Shown here: one piece after another, positions 51,123 to 60,555 of the stretch
Layout: every line of letters begins with the position of its first letter
Position numbering within the stretch: the stretch's first letter is position 1
NCBI RefSeq assembly: GCF_009695635.1
Contig: NZ_VUNN01000004.1
Coordinates: 105,248 to 169,247, forward strand
Source: Bullifex porci
GTDB lineage: Bacteria; Spirochaetota; Spirochaetia; Sphaerochaetales; Sphaerochaetaceae
Length of the DNA stretch: 64,000 nucleotides
Direction of reading: 5' to 3'
Made by a program: the position numbers and the translations under genes
Notes under the pieces: model-generated
Told to the model about the DNA's origin: nothing
The model's database searches: none
What the model saw: the letters and a program-made list of their open reading frames with translations, nothing else

Positions 51123-52739
51123 TTAATCATTATTTAGTGATAGTGATTTTAATATATCTAACCCAATATCTCTATAATCATTAAATTGGTTATCAAAAGA
51201 CCCGTTAGCAGATTTAATAAGTATACTTTTAAATACATCAATTACACTTAAAAATTTATTATCCCCAGATATTGTATAATTATTTCCATAATAATCACTT
51301 AAACTATTCTCTATAGTTTTTTTACTTATACTTTTTGGGCTATGTGCAATTGGTAAAGAATTTCTAATATTACTGAATGCTTTAAATTGTTTTTGGCAAT
51401 TATATAAATTACCGAAATTAATTAATGTTTCACGATTAATATTTATAGATTCTTTTGGTAATTTACTTAACATTCTTATAACTAAATATTTTTTTTCTTT
51501 AAATGATATTTCAGGTTTTCCTTCATTTTTGTACCATTGAGAAATTTCATTTGAAAAATTTGTTTTTACTAATTCATTAATAAAAACTTTTTTTTCTAAT
51601 AAAGAGTCTAAACCTTTATACCAAACACCATTATAAATTAAATTAAAATCTAGAGCTTTTCCAATAATATAACTTGTCATCATATCAAGAAAAGCATTTA
51701 GAAATGCCACAGCAGTGAAGTATTGTTCTTTTAAATAGAAGAATTTAGCATTTTGAAGAGATTCATAAAGGACTAATACTGATTCATCTTTTTTAATATC
51801 CAATTCTTTATTGTCGCTATTAATGCAATAATCCATTTTATTAAGAGATTCTGAACAATTCTTCAACATTCCATATGTATTACTACTAATTTTAGTTAAT
51901 TCTAAATATGCTTCATAAGCATCTTTAAATTGGTAGTTTCTTCTTTTATCAAAATAGTCAATAAATTTATCAATCCCATCAATGTATGATAAAGGTGGCT
52001 CTGAAACAAGAATTTTTGCAGCAGAATAATCACCACCTTCAAATATTTTAATTAATTTTTCTTTAGCGACTAAAAATTCTGAGTCAGAAAAATAATTTAA
52101 TTTGAAAAGATTTGTATCTTTGCCTTCATTCTCTTTTGAAGAGTAAAATTGCTTAACATTCTTACAATATCTAATAGAACAGGTTGCCAATGCAAGATTC
52201 ATTGCTGGTGTACCTGAAGCTATTGCAACCATAACATTTTCAAACTTTTGTTCTATAAAAAATTGGCTATATTCATTATGAACTGCAGAATAATCAGATG
52301 GATTACATGAAATGACTTTAAATTCAAAGTTTACTTCTGGAAACATTGTTTTTCCATATATTCCACTAAGTATTTTAGCTAAATCTTTTGTATCTAGATT
52401 ATTATTTGATTCATCTTCTTGTTCAGTAACAAAAACAGTAACATTTAAAGGTCTTTCATCAGACAGTTCAAATGCTTTTTGAATCTCCTTTTTCAAGATA
52501 GGAAAATCTATTACTGTAAAAGTATGATCATTATCATCAGCTACTTTTACATAAATAGGAGAATTTAAACGACCATCTTCATTAATGTCTAGGGAATCAT
52601 TTCCATTTAAAGCCTCAACAATAGTTTGAACTCTTTGTACAAAACAATTGTTATTTTCTTTACATGGCAAATACTTATTACCATTTCCACTTTCTCGAAC
52701 TATTAAATCAGAATTTCCCAAATTAATTATTAGCCTCAT
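51123..52739 (-). CDS. csm6: Csm6-like CARF-HEPN ribonuclease
   Basis: 538 residues. The N-terminal half is a CARF domain: MRLIINLGNSDLIV, then VMVAIASGTPAMNLALATCS near residue 170, the nucleotide-binding SGTPAM loop. The C-terminal half is helical with the HEPN motif R-x6-H in NIRNSLPIAHSP near 460. Csm6 is an RNase activated by cyclic oligoadenylate made by Cas10, degrading transcripts nonspecifically during infection. It sits in the type III-A operon, overlapping csm5 by 17 bases. The 80-bp gap that follows, before cas1, holds the hairpin described. Confidence 0.85.
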   Translation of the reverse strand: MRLIINLGNSDLIVRESGNGNKYLPCKENNNCFVQRVQTIVEALNGNDSLDINEDGRLNSPIYVKVADDNDHTFTVIDFPILKKEIQKAFELSDERPLNVTVFVTEQEDESNNNLDTKDLAKILSGIYGKTMFPEVNFEFKVISCNPSDYSAVHNEYSQFFIEQKFENVMVAIASGTPAMNLALATCSIRYCKNVKQFYSSKENEGKDTNLFKLNYFSDSEFLVAKEKLIKIFEGGDYSAAKILVSEPPLSYIDGIDKFIDYFDKRRNYQFKDAYEAYLELTKISSNTYGMLKNCSESLNKMDYCINSDNKELDIKKDESVLVLYESLQNAKFFYLKEQYFTAVAFLNAFLDMMTSYIIGKALDFNLIYNGVWYKGLDSLLEKKVFINELVKTNFSNEISQWYKNEGKPEISFKEKKYLVIRMLSKLPKESININRETLINFGNLYNCQKQFKAFSNIRNSLPIAHSPKSISKKTIENSLSDYYGNNYTISGDNKFLSVIDVFKSILIKSANGSFDNQFNDYRDIGLDILKSLSLNND

Positions 52740-53766
52740 CTTTTCTCTCCTTTACTGAAATCAGGCAAAAACCAAGAGGATAAGTATTATCCATTGTTTT
52801 AGGACGAGATTTTCCACCTGTTATGTTAATTGTATTAACTAAACCATTCCTAGTCTCTATAGGTAAATCAAATGTTTTATTCTCAATACCTGTATAGTGT
52901 CCTAATCGAATAAAATATTCTCCCTCGTTTCTACTCTCTTTTTTACACCTTTGCCATAATTCTTGTGCACCTACATCCTTTTTCCAAACCTCTTTTTTTA
53001 GGAATTTATCATCATAAAATGATAAGCTCTTTAACAATCCATTCATCGATACTTTCGCAACACCGTTAGGATATTTAACAACTATTGAGCCTTTTGCAAT
53101 TACATCTTTTGATTTCTGAGAGTTTTTATTATGAAGGCACCATGCGTCAGTCATACCAGAATATGATGGAATACCAGTTCCTACTTTTAAATCACCAATT
53201 ACCAAATTGGAATTTTCAATAAAAAAATCTGATATCATTATATTCTTAAATGGATCACCTAAAATACCATTTGTATTTCCTACTATTGACCATTCAAATA
53301 CCTTATCGTTTTTTTCTGGTTTAATAATATTTCCTAGTCTTCTTTTTTTCTCTAAAAAGGCTGTTCTAAGTGCCCCCTTTATACTTGATCCAGGGATATA
53401 AGGCTTTCCTGTTATAATATCGGTAACAACCTTTCCAACCTCTTGCTCCGGATGGTTATATAAACGCTCCCATGCTAATTTAGTAAATAAAACAGAAGAT
53501 TCATTTGTTTTTAAGTTACTCTCAATAAGATTTCTTGCTACTTTGAAATTTTTTGCAGTAAAACTATCAATTAGCTTATTAATACTATAATTATCTAATT
53601 TTGAGAGTAATTTATTCATATCTAAGATTTTTCCAGTTAAGTCATTTCTGTTTATAGGGAAAACCTCCATAAGGCCATAACTATCACCTGAGATAATTAC
53701 AACAGGAGAAATAATATTTATCTTTACATCATAAACCTTAGTATAAACAATGTTTTCATCCGACAT
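52723..53766 (-). CDS. csm5: type III-A CRISPR RAMP protein Csm5
   Basis: 347 residues. RAMP family signatures are KINIISPVVIISGDSYG at the start and KPYIPGSSIKGALRTAFLEK near residue 120, the Gly-rich loop typical of Csm5 and related Cas7-like proteins. LRLGHYTGIENKTF-like text (FIRLGHYTGIENKTFDLPIE) near 285 and TYPLGFCLISVKER at the end also fit. Csm5 caps the 3' end of the crRNA-bound filament and assists crRNA maturation. Its ATG overlaps the csm4 stop. Confidence 0.9.
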   Translation of the reverse strand: MSDENIVYTKVYDVKINIISPVVIISGDSYGLMEVFPINRNDLTGKILDMNKLLSKLDNYSINKLIDSFTAKNFKVARNLIESNLKTNESSVLFTKLAWERLYNHPEQEVGKVVTDIITGKPYIPGSSIKGALRTAFLEKKRRLGNIIKPEKNDKVFEWSIVGNTNGILGDPFKNIMISDFFIENSNLVIGDLKVGTGIPSYSGMTDAWCLHNKNSQKSKDVIAKGSIVVKYPNGVAKVSMNGLLKSLSFYDDKFLKKEVWKKDVGAQELWQRCKKESRNEGEYFIRLGHYTGIENKTFDLPIETRNGLVNTINITGGKSRPKTMDNTYPLGFCLISVKERKDEANN

Positions 53767-54643
53767 ATTTTAACCTCACAGGAAAAGCATAAGCATAAGT
53801 AGAAATCTTTGAATCTGTACTTACATTATTGATAATTTCTCCTTCTCCTGCGTAAAAAGTAGAACCAATATCAAATAGTGCTATTGGACGCTTATTGAAA
53901 AAGCCTTTATTGGAATATAATCTTCCTACAATTCCAGAATAAACTTCTATTTTGTATGATAATGGATTTAGATTATTTCCAGCACACTTACTCAATGTCA
54001 TGAATATACTTTCATCGCATTTAAAAGAGAAAATTTGATTTTCAATTTCACTCAAGTCGACTAGTGAAATTCGACAGTTTCCTCTTCCTATATTCTTATT
54101 TCCTCCCAATCCATATGTAGAAAGTAAATCTAATATTTCTAATAAATTGTTAGGAGAAAATCTCTCAATATTTAAAAATTCTACATATGCAACCAGTGTT
54201 ATTGGACACAAATAACTGTCTGTATATAATTGTCCTTCTGCAGCTTTCATTGATATGCGATCAATTGATACTCTAGTCTCCTCAACAGATTTAATGGAAG
54301 GTTGCCTCAAAAATAAATCTAAATCAGATAGCTGCTTAATACCTAATTGCATGAGTTTAAAATCTTCAAGACCAATCCAATGAAGATCTTTATTCTTCTT
54401 TACCTTTTTTCTCAATTCTGCAGCATCTACATTTTCTTTACGTTTAGTAGGTATTATAGGAATTGGAAAAAATCCTTCAGGTAAAGCAGAAGATATTCTA
54501 ATCGGAGAATTTTTTACAAATTCACTTGCAATATCTTCTCCTTTTATATCTGATAAACCCCAAACAATTTGTCCAAATAACTGGTCTGCAGTTGGAATAG
54601 AAGAAAAAGGAGAAAAATATTCAATTCTAATTTTTTTATACAC
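53756..54643 (-). CDS. csm4: type III-A CRISPR RAMP protein Csm4
   Basis: About 295 residues. The RAMP fold starts YKKIRIEYFSPFSSIPTADQ then LFGQIVWGLSD, where the S/T-A-D-x-L-F-G-x-I-W block is diagnostic for Csm4. GLGGNKNIGRGNCRISL near residue 175 is the Gly-rich loop. Csm4 (Cas5-like) binds the crRNA 5' handle and joins Cas10 to the Csm3 backbone. The GTG at 54643, with GGAGAG seven bases upstream, is favoured over an ATG at 54658 lacking a ribosome site. Either start overlaps csm3. Confidence 0.9.
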   Translation of the reverse strand: MYKKIRIEYFSPFSSIPTADQLFGQIVWGLSDIKGEDIASEFVKNSPIRISSALPEGFFPIPIIPTKRKENVDAAELRKKVKKNKDLHWIGLEDFKLMQLGIKQLSDLDLFLRQPSIKSVEETRVSIDRISMKAAEGQLYTDSYLCPITLVAYVEFLNIERFSPNNLLEILDLLSTYGLGGNKNIGRGNCRISLVDLSEIENQIFSFKCDESIFMTLSKCAGNNLNPLSYKIEVYSGIVGRLYSNKGFFNKRPIALFDIGSTFYAGEGEIINNVSTDSKISTYAYAFPVRLKYVG

Positions 54644-55265
54644 TGAAACTCTCTCCATTGTATTTTAAGTTAATAAACTCTACTTTTCCATAGCCTCTAC
54701 TACCATGCCCTCCTAAAGCATCGAGCTGCAAGAGTGTGATTCCCATCTTTATCATTTCTAAAAACTTGTTCTCATCATCTTCATTGAAAACCCTAAGAAT
54801 GATTTCAAAATCAAAAACTAATCCCGAGATAACTCTTTCAATATTTCTCGGATTAGCTACACCATTTAACCTATTTATAGTATTTTCATGTTTTTCTTCT
54901 GTTGGAAGAATATTTAAACTATTTAAGGTATTAATACTTTCACTAGAAAGTTTTGCATCTCTAAAAAGCAACCTTGTAAGCTCATCACTTGTCATATCGC
55001 CAAATAGTATTGGAATAAGGCTATTTGGAAATTGTTTAATACTTGATGGTTTTCCATCACTTGTTATAGAGCCTTCGCTTAACTCGAGCAAAGTTCTCAT
55101 CTTTCCTTTGATAGAGGAACCTGGAATATATGGAAGTTCAGTCAATGGATCCCTAACTACTTCAGAATCAACACCACCAATATGGACTTCATCATTTCCA
55201 GCGCCAATATGTAATCCTGTAACTATTTTAATTTGACCTGTAATTTTATTTATCCTCATTGACAT
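54636..55265 (-). CDS. csm3: type III-A CRISPR RAMP protein Csm3
   Basis: 209 residues, the Cas7-like backbone subunit that binds crRNA and cuts target RNA at 6-nt intervals. IVTGLHIGAGNDEVHIGG is followed by VDSEVVRDP, where Asp33 is the position of the catalytic Asp of characterised Csm3. The Gly-rich loop ELPYIPGSSIKGKMRTLLE follows, and the C-terminus has GGHGSRGYGKVEF. The active-site Asp is kept, so target RNA cleavage should occur. GGAGG five bases upstream supports the ATG at 55265. Confidence 0.94.
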   Translation of the reverse strand: MSMRINKITGQIKIVTGLHIGAGNDEVHIGGVDSEVVRDPLTELPYIPGSSIKGKMRTLLELSEGSITSDGKPSSIKQFPNSLIPILFGDMTSDELTRLLFRDAKLSSESINTLNSLNILPTEEKHENTINRLNGVANPRNIERVISGLVFDFEIILRVFNEDDENKFLEMIKMGITLLQLDALGGHGSRGYGKVEFINLKYNGESFSV

Positions 55266-55268
55266 AAC

Positions 55269-55706
55269 TTACCTCCTTTTATTTCCTTTTGAGTTATCTT
55301 TCTCCATTGAATCAAAAGTTCTTTTATATTTAACAAAAGCAATAATTGCCTCATAAAATTTTAAGAAAACAACAAAATCACTCATTGTTTCTATTTTATT
55401 TATATATTCTTCCATTTTTTTATAAAAATCATTATAACTAGAAAACTCTCTTTTATCGCATCTACTTACAGCATAAGCAATTTTTATTTTAGAAAATTTT
55501 ATTAAAGGTAAGATTTCTTTTTTAAACTTATTATCTTTTTCTTCATCGGAAGAAGAACAAATAGCATCCGCATGCTTCTTTAAAACCATAAAGTCATCAA
55601 AAAACTTTCTCAATTGTGTATCACTTGGACTCTTATTCTTATAAATAGAATCTGCAATCTTTTCAGGTTCTTTTAATAATAATTCCTCGTTCATTTCTAA
55701 ACCCAT
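55269..55706 (-). CDS. csm2: type III-A CRISPR small subunit Csm2
   Basis: 145 residues, alpha-helical. The conserved stretch is TQLRKFFDDFMVLKKHADAI near residue 30, followed by KFSKIKIAYAVSRC and FVVFLKFYEAIIAFVKYKRT near the C-terminus, as in Csm2/Cas11. Small subunits line the target RNA groove of the effector complex. Start ATG with GGGAGG upstream. It lies 3 bases after the cas10 stop and 3 before csm3. Confidence 0.88.
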   Translation of the reverse strand: MGLEMNEELLLKEPEKIADSIYKNKSPSDTQLRKFFDDFMVLKKHADAICSSSDEEKDNKFKKEILPLIKFSKIKIAYAVSRCDKREFSSYNDFYKKMEEYINKIETMSDFVVFLKFYEAIIAFVKYKRTFDSMEKDNSKGNKRR

Positions 55707-55708
55707 AA

Positions 55709-58006
55709 TTAATCCTCCCTTATTTCATTGAATATTCTTCTTTCATAAATTACTGTAACTAATGTATCTCTATATATTTCAGCATCAATCTCATTTGGTG
55801 AAGCAACAGATTTATTAAAGCCATCCATAAAGAAATATACAACTTCATTTATTTTTTCATTTTTTTTATTTCTTTCATACGTTCTTGCTAAATCATATTT
55901 GAATTTAGGTATTATTTCATATTTCTTTGCATTACCTTTATTTTTTTCATTTATCCAATCATTCATATACATTAAATTCCTATATATAAATGATTTTGAA
56001 ATAACAGGATTGGTGTAATCACAAAATGAAAGTAATTTATTAATACTTTCATTTAATAATGATAATTGGCCAAAATTGTATACATGGTTCCACAAGGAAA
56101 CGCAATTTTTATCCTCATGATTTTTAGCTTGATGCTCAGCATCTTCTGCATTTCTATTACATTTAGAAAAAGGAGTATTACTATCTTCTATTGCAACACC
56201 TGCTGAGAAATGTATTTTTTTATTATCACAGCAAAATAAAGAGAAATCCTTTTTTAATCTCAATAAAAATGGAATGGTTTTATTCCAAGGGAGAACGATA
56301 AAAATATCATCACCACCATTAATAATTGTATAAGCATACTTGAATTGTTCTTCATCTAAAATAGAAGCAATATGCATACTGAAAAATTGGCTTAACATTC
56401 TTGAAAGAGTAGTATATCTTGTAAGTGTATAAGCATTATTACCCATTCCATTAATAAATATTTCGCCTAAATTATCAACATCTATCTTTATATAAGAAAG
56501 GAGAGGATTACCATAGAGCTTCACTTCATCATTTATCTTCACTTCCTGCAAAGATTTTTTTGCTATATCAGAAAACTCCATATTAGGAATATGCATATTA
56601 ATGCGCCATACTGGATATTGAGTACTTTGTTTTTTCTTGAAAGGCAAAGCAAAAGATAAATCTTCTCTATCACCTTGTCCTAAAAACATTTTTACTCCAG
56701 GAAGAATTTCTATTTCATTTTCTTTCTGTGATAGAGAAAAAGAAATAATACTTTCATTTGGTAATTTTCCACCAAAAGTCATTTGCTCATGACATTCATG
56801 GCAAAGCCCATTATCTCTTTCTGTGCGTATTCCACAAGCTTCACATCTCTTTCCTTCTATTATCTCATCCTCAAATACATATCCTACTTTAGCTAAAGCC
56901 TTACTAAATTTTCTTATTTTTTGAACAGACAATAGTCGAGCAGTCTCTGCAAGCAAGTTCTTAAAAGGAGTATTTTGAGGGTTGTCACTTATTTCAAGGA
57001 CATCTCTCCCCACAGCTAAACTATAATCCATTACAAGACAAAGAGTACCTAAGTATTTCTTAAAAAGGAAAATTTCAATTTCTTCTTGATAAGCAGATAT
57101 TATATCTTCAACACCTTCAATATTTGGCAATATAAAGGTAAATCTTCCACCTGCATCAATTAAATCAACAAATGGAATTATTCCTATTTTGTTGCATAAG
57201 CCTAATTTAAAGGCTGTACTTAATGCACTGATAATAAAAGATCTGCCCCTAAAGGTTCTAGCTGCACCATGGAAAACTTGATTTTTCGATTGGAAAATAA
57301 ATTTCTGAATACCTGATAGGTCTCCAACTATTATTCTAAATGGCTTTTCAATTTCTCCGGCAATTGCTAAAGATAAAGCCATAGCCATTGTAGCACTACA
57401 ATGATCATAAATTGATATATCTTCGTTGCCATTATTTTGAGAATAAGGTATGCACCAACACCATTCAAAAATGAGGTCCTTCATCTTTGATAGTAGAGCA
57501 AGAGGAGATTGAATATTTTTAATTACAACTAATGATGATACAAATTTATTCCAGTAACCTTTAATATCAATTGAACCACTATCACCTCTCACAGGAAATG
57601 GAAAACTTTCAGCAGAAGTAAGATTCCTTAGGGGATATTTAAATACACTATTTATACCATTATTATTGAGATACACTTTTGTAAAAACCGGGGATATTGT
57701 AGTTGGCTTATTATTCTCTATTACATCTAAGCCTCCCATTACAATTTTTGATGCTTCTTTAATAATATTATAGTTATAAGAAGTAGGATTTAAACCGTCT
57801 TCAGCTATTTTCTCCCAATCTAAATATTCCCTCATTGGGCTATTAGCCAAATTAGGAATAAAATCTTCTTTTATAAAAGAATAGGAATAATCAGAATAGT
57901 TTTCTATTGTTGTTTCTTCAGTTACAAATGCTAATCTTTTAAATATACCAATGTCTCGGAACAACGTAGTGAATAAAAGTTCATACTGTTCTTTAATACT
58001 AATCAT
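55709..58006 (-). CDS. cas10: Cas10/Csm1 with degenerate HD domain
   Basis: 765 residues, large subunit of the type III-A complex. The GGDD cyclase motif IINGGDDIFIVLPW lies near residue 563 in the second Palm domain, so cyclic oligoadenylate synthesis is predicted. The zinc ribbon is CEACGIRTERDNGLCHECHE near 390. The N-terminal HD motif, LFHDIGK in active family members, reads LFRDIGIFKRLAF here: the metal-binding His is Arg and the Lys is Ile. The ssDNase activity is therefore doubtful. The ATG at 58006, with GGGGAGG upstream, is chosen; starts at 58009 and 58021 are also open. It overlaps cas6 by 8 bases. Confidence 0.94.
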   Translation of the reverse strand: MISIKEQYELLFTTLFRDIGIFKRLAFVTEETTIENYSDYSYSFIKEDFIPNLANSPMREYLDWEKIAEDGLNPTSYNYNIIKEASKIVMGGLDVIENNKPTTISPVFTKVYLNNNGINSVFKYPLRNLTSAESFPFPVRGDSGSIDIKGYWNKFVSSLVVIKNIQSPLALLSKMKDLIFEWCWCIPYSQNNGNEDISIYDHCSATMAMALSLAIAGEIEKPFRIIVGDLSGIQKFIFQSKNQVFHGAARTFRGRSFIISALSTAFKLGLCNKIGIIPFVDLIDAGGRFTFILPNIEGVEDIISAYQEEIEIFLFKKYLGTLCLVMDYSLAVGRDVLEISDNPQNTPFKNLLAETARLLSVQKIRKFSKALAKVGYVFEDEIIEGKRCEACGIRTERDNGLCHECHEQMTFGGKLPNESIISFSLSQKENEIEILPGVKMFLGQGDREDLSFALPFKKKQSTQYPVWRINMHIPNMEFSDIAKKSLQEVKINDEVKLYGNPLLSYIKIDVDNLGEIFINGMGNNAYTLTRYTTLSRMLSQFFSMHIASILDEEQFKYAYTIINGGDDIFIVLPWNKTIPFLLRLKKDFSLFCCDNKKIHFSAGVAIEDSNTPFSKCNRNAEDAEHQAKNHEDKNCVSLWNHVYNFGQLSLLNESINKLLSFCDYTNPVISKSFIYRNLMYMNDWINEKNKGNAKKYEIIPKFKYDLARTYERNKKNEKINEVVYFFMDGFNKSVASPNEIDAEIYRDTLVTVIYERRIFNEIRED

Positions 58007-58895
58007 CATTTTCCTCCCCATATAGTAGTTTTATCCGGCCTAAACCAAAAGCAACATTTTTTCCAATATGAAAAAGCTCCCCTGCTCTTAACAAGTTTTT
58101 TTGTTCATTAGTTAAGGCTCCTGAAAAATGAATTTTTCCAACTACTCCACCCAATGACATAACAGTAGAAGTTCTTGATGAAACATACCTTCTTTCAACC
58201 CACCTTTGATCTCTTTCTATAGAATAAGGAAAATTATCTAAAGTGTTTATTTTTATAGGCTGTCCATACAATTCTTCTAAAGTAATAACTCTTCTTAATA
58301 TTGATTTTAAAACGTCTTGAATCAAAATTCTATTTATATATTTCCCATTACTTTTTATTCTGCATGGTGTTAATAACTCTATACCTACTATTTTTCTGCT
58401 ATCAGAATTATCTTCGTTAATATCCCATTTCTTTGTATGTGCTTCTATTTCTGTTCGGTTTCCAAAAAACTCTACACTATCACTAGTTAATGAAGTAATA
58501 GTATATTTTATCCTTTCCTTTCCGATTCCATTTTCTCCTGCTTTAATAAAAGCATTTATAATAAATGGAGAGAAATACATTGACTTACCTAAAAGGGTAA
58601 TATTAATAATTCCTTCATAAGGATTAATTTGATCATATTCTAAAATGAAAGGGTGAGGGGCTTTATCACGACCTGTTAATGATAAACTATCTTTATTGAT
58701 GTGTGACTCGAAAATCCAAGAATATACACAATTGTCCTTTAAAACACAATCAGAACATTTACTTTGATTTTTTACAATACAACACATCCTATGCAAATTA
58801 GCACCTAATACACTGCGCAATATTGTTTCTGGATATCCGAACCATGTAATCTCTTTTTCAAATTGTAAATGGCATTGTATTTCCAAGTAATTCAT
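57999..58895 (-). CDS. cas6: CRISPR pre-crRNA endoribonuclease Cas6
   Basis: 298 residues of the larger Cas6 form. It has a Cys-rich N-terminal insert (CCIVKNQSKCSDCVLKDNC) and the C-terminal Gly-rich RNA-binding loop ELFHIGKNVAFGLGRIKLLY. RWVERRYVSSRTSTVMSLGG near residue 230 is also family-like. Cas6 cuts within the repeat to leave an 8-nt 5' handle, consistent with the ATTTAGAC repeat end. It is the first gene of the cas operon and has no obvious ribosome site. Confidence 0.85.
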   Translation of the reverse strand: MNYLEIQCHLQFEKEITWFGYPETILRSVLGANLHRMCCIVKNQSKCSDCVLKDNCVYSWIFESHINKDSLSLTGRDKAPHPFILEYDQINPYEGIINITLLGKSMYFSPFIINAFIKAGENGIGKERIKYTITSLTSDSVEFFGNRTEIEAHTKKWDINEDNSDSRKIVGIELLTPCRIKSNGKYINRILIQDVLKSILRRVITLEELYGQPIKINTLDNFPYSIERDQRWVERRYVSSRTSTVMSLGGVVGKIHFSGALTNEQKNLLRAGELFHIGKNVAFGLGRIKLLYGEENDD

Positions 58896-58902
58896 ATAAA
58901 AT

Positions 58903-58945
58903 ATGATAACCTATTATTCTATCCATTCAAGATTTTACTAGACAA
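58903..58945 (-). promoter_or_regulatory. candidate promoter of the cas operon
   Basis: Two overlapping minus-strand candidates lie in the 77-bp gap before cas6: TTGTCT (58940-58945) and TAGAAT (58916-58921) with an 18-bp spacer, or TTGAAT (58925-58930) and TATCAT (58903-58908) with 16 bp. The first gives a short leader of about 14 bases. No palindrome is seen here. Confidence 0.45.
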
Positions 58946-58972
58946 AAAATAATGATGCATAGGTCTTAATTA

Positions 58973-59554
58973 TCAAATTAAAATATCAGCTTTCCAATGT
59001 ATCAACGGAACAACACCTAAATTAGCACATAAATTAGAAATGATATTCTCTGTTATCCTTTTTGCCTCATTGATAATAATATTATCATCCATGACTTTAT
59101 TCTTTATTTCTATTTGTGCCTCTTCTAATGCTACTTTGTATAAATCAGCTCCTAAAGAATTCTCACTAAATAAATCTTTAATTTTTGAAATATTTGTGAT
59201 TTTATAACTTTTAGGAGAAGAAAGCTCCTCATGAATTAAACACTTATTAGCTTCAGGAGTTGGTAAACTAAAGAAGATTTTTCTTCCATTATCCATAGAT
59301 TTAATTAGCGCTTTATTAAAATCGACAGTAATAATAACATCCCCAATAATTTCTGCTTTAACACTATTTTTTCCTTGTTCAATATCAATAATAGTGCTCA
59401 TTGTTGCTTTATAAACTTCTAATTTATTTAGTTGAGTAAAATCAGTAATAATATCTCCTACTTTTACTTCTTTCTTATAGATGGATGCAAAAAGTAATGA
59501 AGCAATAATTAAAATACAAATAATAGCAATTAATATTTTGATAATATTATTCAT
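58973..59554 (-). CDS. DUF4230 family membrane-anchored protein
   Basis: 193 residues. One N-terminal membrane helix (IIKILIAIICILIIASLLFA) is followed by a region matching DUF4230: LNKLEVYKATMSTIIDIEQG, then EIIGDVIITVDFNKALIKSM, FFSLPTPEANKCLIHEE and the helical GADLYKVALEEAQIEIKNKV tail. Family members are membrane-bound with a soluble domain of unknown function. The ATG at 59554 has AAAGGAG upstream and sits 2 bases after the lipoprotein stop, so the two genes are coupled and probably act together. Confidence 0.7.
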   Translation of the reverse strand: MNNIIKILIAIICILIIASLLFASIYKKEVKVGDIITDFTQLNKLEVYKATMSTIIDIEQGKNSVKAEIIGDVIITVDFNKALIKSMDNGRKIFFSLPTPEANKCLIHEELSSPKSYKITNISKIKDLFSENSLGADLYKVALEEAQIEIKNKVMDDNIIINEAKRITENIISNLCANLGVVPLIHWKADILI

Positions 59555-59556
59555 AC

Positions 59557-60528
59557 TTAATTCTCCTTTATTGCATCTATAAGGCAATTTTTTTCTTTTT
59601 CTGCTTCAGCTATAGCTTTTTCATATATAGCAAGAAGACCTTTATTTTCATCGTTAAGAATCATATTTTTAATGTTTTCTAGCTCTTCAGAATAACAAGA
59701 TATTATTTCTTTTTGACGTTCATTATTCTGAATTAGAGAAGCACCAATCATTCCAACCATAACGATTGCATCATCAACCAATCCTGGTAAGGCTGTTGTA
59801 ACTGTGAGTACAGCAAGAGTTACTCCGCCAAAGGTAAAAACGCATGCCTCATAATCTCCTATTTTGTTACCTAAAGAATTATTGAGGGATGAGAGTCCTG
59901 ATATTTTTATTTCAGATTCTAATATCTTTATATCTATCTTAGAAAATGTAGTTTGCTGATTAAGATATGATGCAACATCTGTCCAGAATCTAGTTCTAGC
60001 ATTACACATATATGCTTGCATTGTTTTAATGATACAATCAATTTCTCTTTCTAGATCTTTTTCATCAAATACATTTTTTGAAAATGAATCTTTTACATAG
60101 TTTTCAACACTATTATTTGAAGAAAAAACATTGACTATTTTTCTTAAAAAAATATTGCAGGTACTAGAAAGACTTGTAATATCCTTTGCAAAATTTGGAA
60201 TAGATTCTTGATAACCAGCAAAAAGTCTATCAATTTTAGTGCATGCATTTAGATACGCTGTAGTAATATCTTTTTGGTATTCAGAAAAGATAAATTCAAG
60301 ATCAGTAGCAAATTGATTATATTCTGCTATGTACTTCTTATGGTGTAATGCTACGTCATCTACAACTTCTTGTAGCTTAGGATTATCCAAAGAATGAGTA
60401 TTTGAAGAATCAACATTTGATGTTTTTTCTTCAAGTGCAATGGAAAAATCACTTTCACATCCAATTATTAAAATTAGGATGCTAAAAACGAGGATAAAAA
60501 CTAATGAAATAATTCCTTGCTTTCTCAT
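59557..60528 (-). CDS. lipoprotein with long helices and a central hydrophobic segment
   Basis: 323 residues. The N-terminus MRKQGIISLVFILVFSILIL then IIGCES is a lipoprotein signal peptide, with lipobox Cys at residue 24. The mature part is mostly helical. A hydrophobic stretch (FTFGGVTLAVLTVTTALPGL, then DDAIVMVGMIGASL) lies near residue 235-270, followed by an acidic/basic helix. I recognise no family. The layout of long helices around a hydrophobic hairpin resembles that of the 62586-63614 product and of alpha-helical pore-forming proteins; this is structural inference. It forms a two-gene unit with the DUF4230 gene, divergent from the helical cassette. Confidence 0.6.
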   Translation of the reverse strand: MRKQGIISLVFILVFSILILIIGCESDFSIALEEKTSNVDSSNTHSLDNPKLQEVVDDVALHHKKYIAEYNQFATDLEFIFSEYQKDITTAYLNACTKIDRLFAGYQESIPNFAKDITSLSSTCNIFLRKIVNVFSSNNSVENYVKDSFSKNVFDEKDLEREIDCIIKTMQAYMCNARTRFWTDVASYLNQQTTFSKIDIKILESEIKISGLSSLNNSLGNKIGDYEACVFTFGGVTLAVLTVTTALPGLVDDAIVMVGMIGASLIQNNERQKEIISCYSEELENIKNMILNDENKGLLAIYEKAIAEAEKEKNCLIDAIKEN

Positions 60529-60555
60529 TTTGAATATCTCCTTTAAATAGTTTTA

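Noticed and set aside
54736..55236. Plus-strand ORF of 166 codons across csm3
   Set aside because: It is antisense to csm3, whose catalytic and Gly-rich motifs establish the minus-strand gene.
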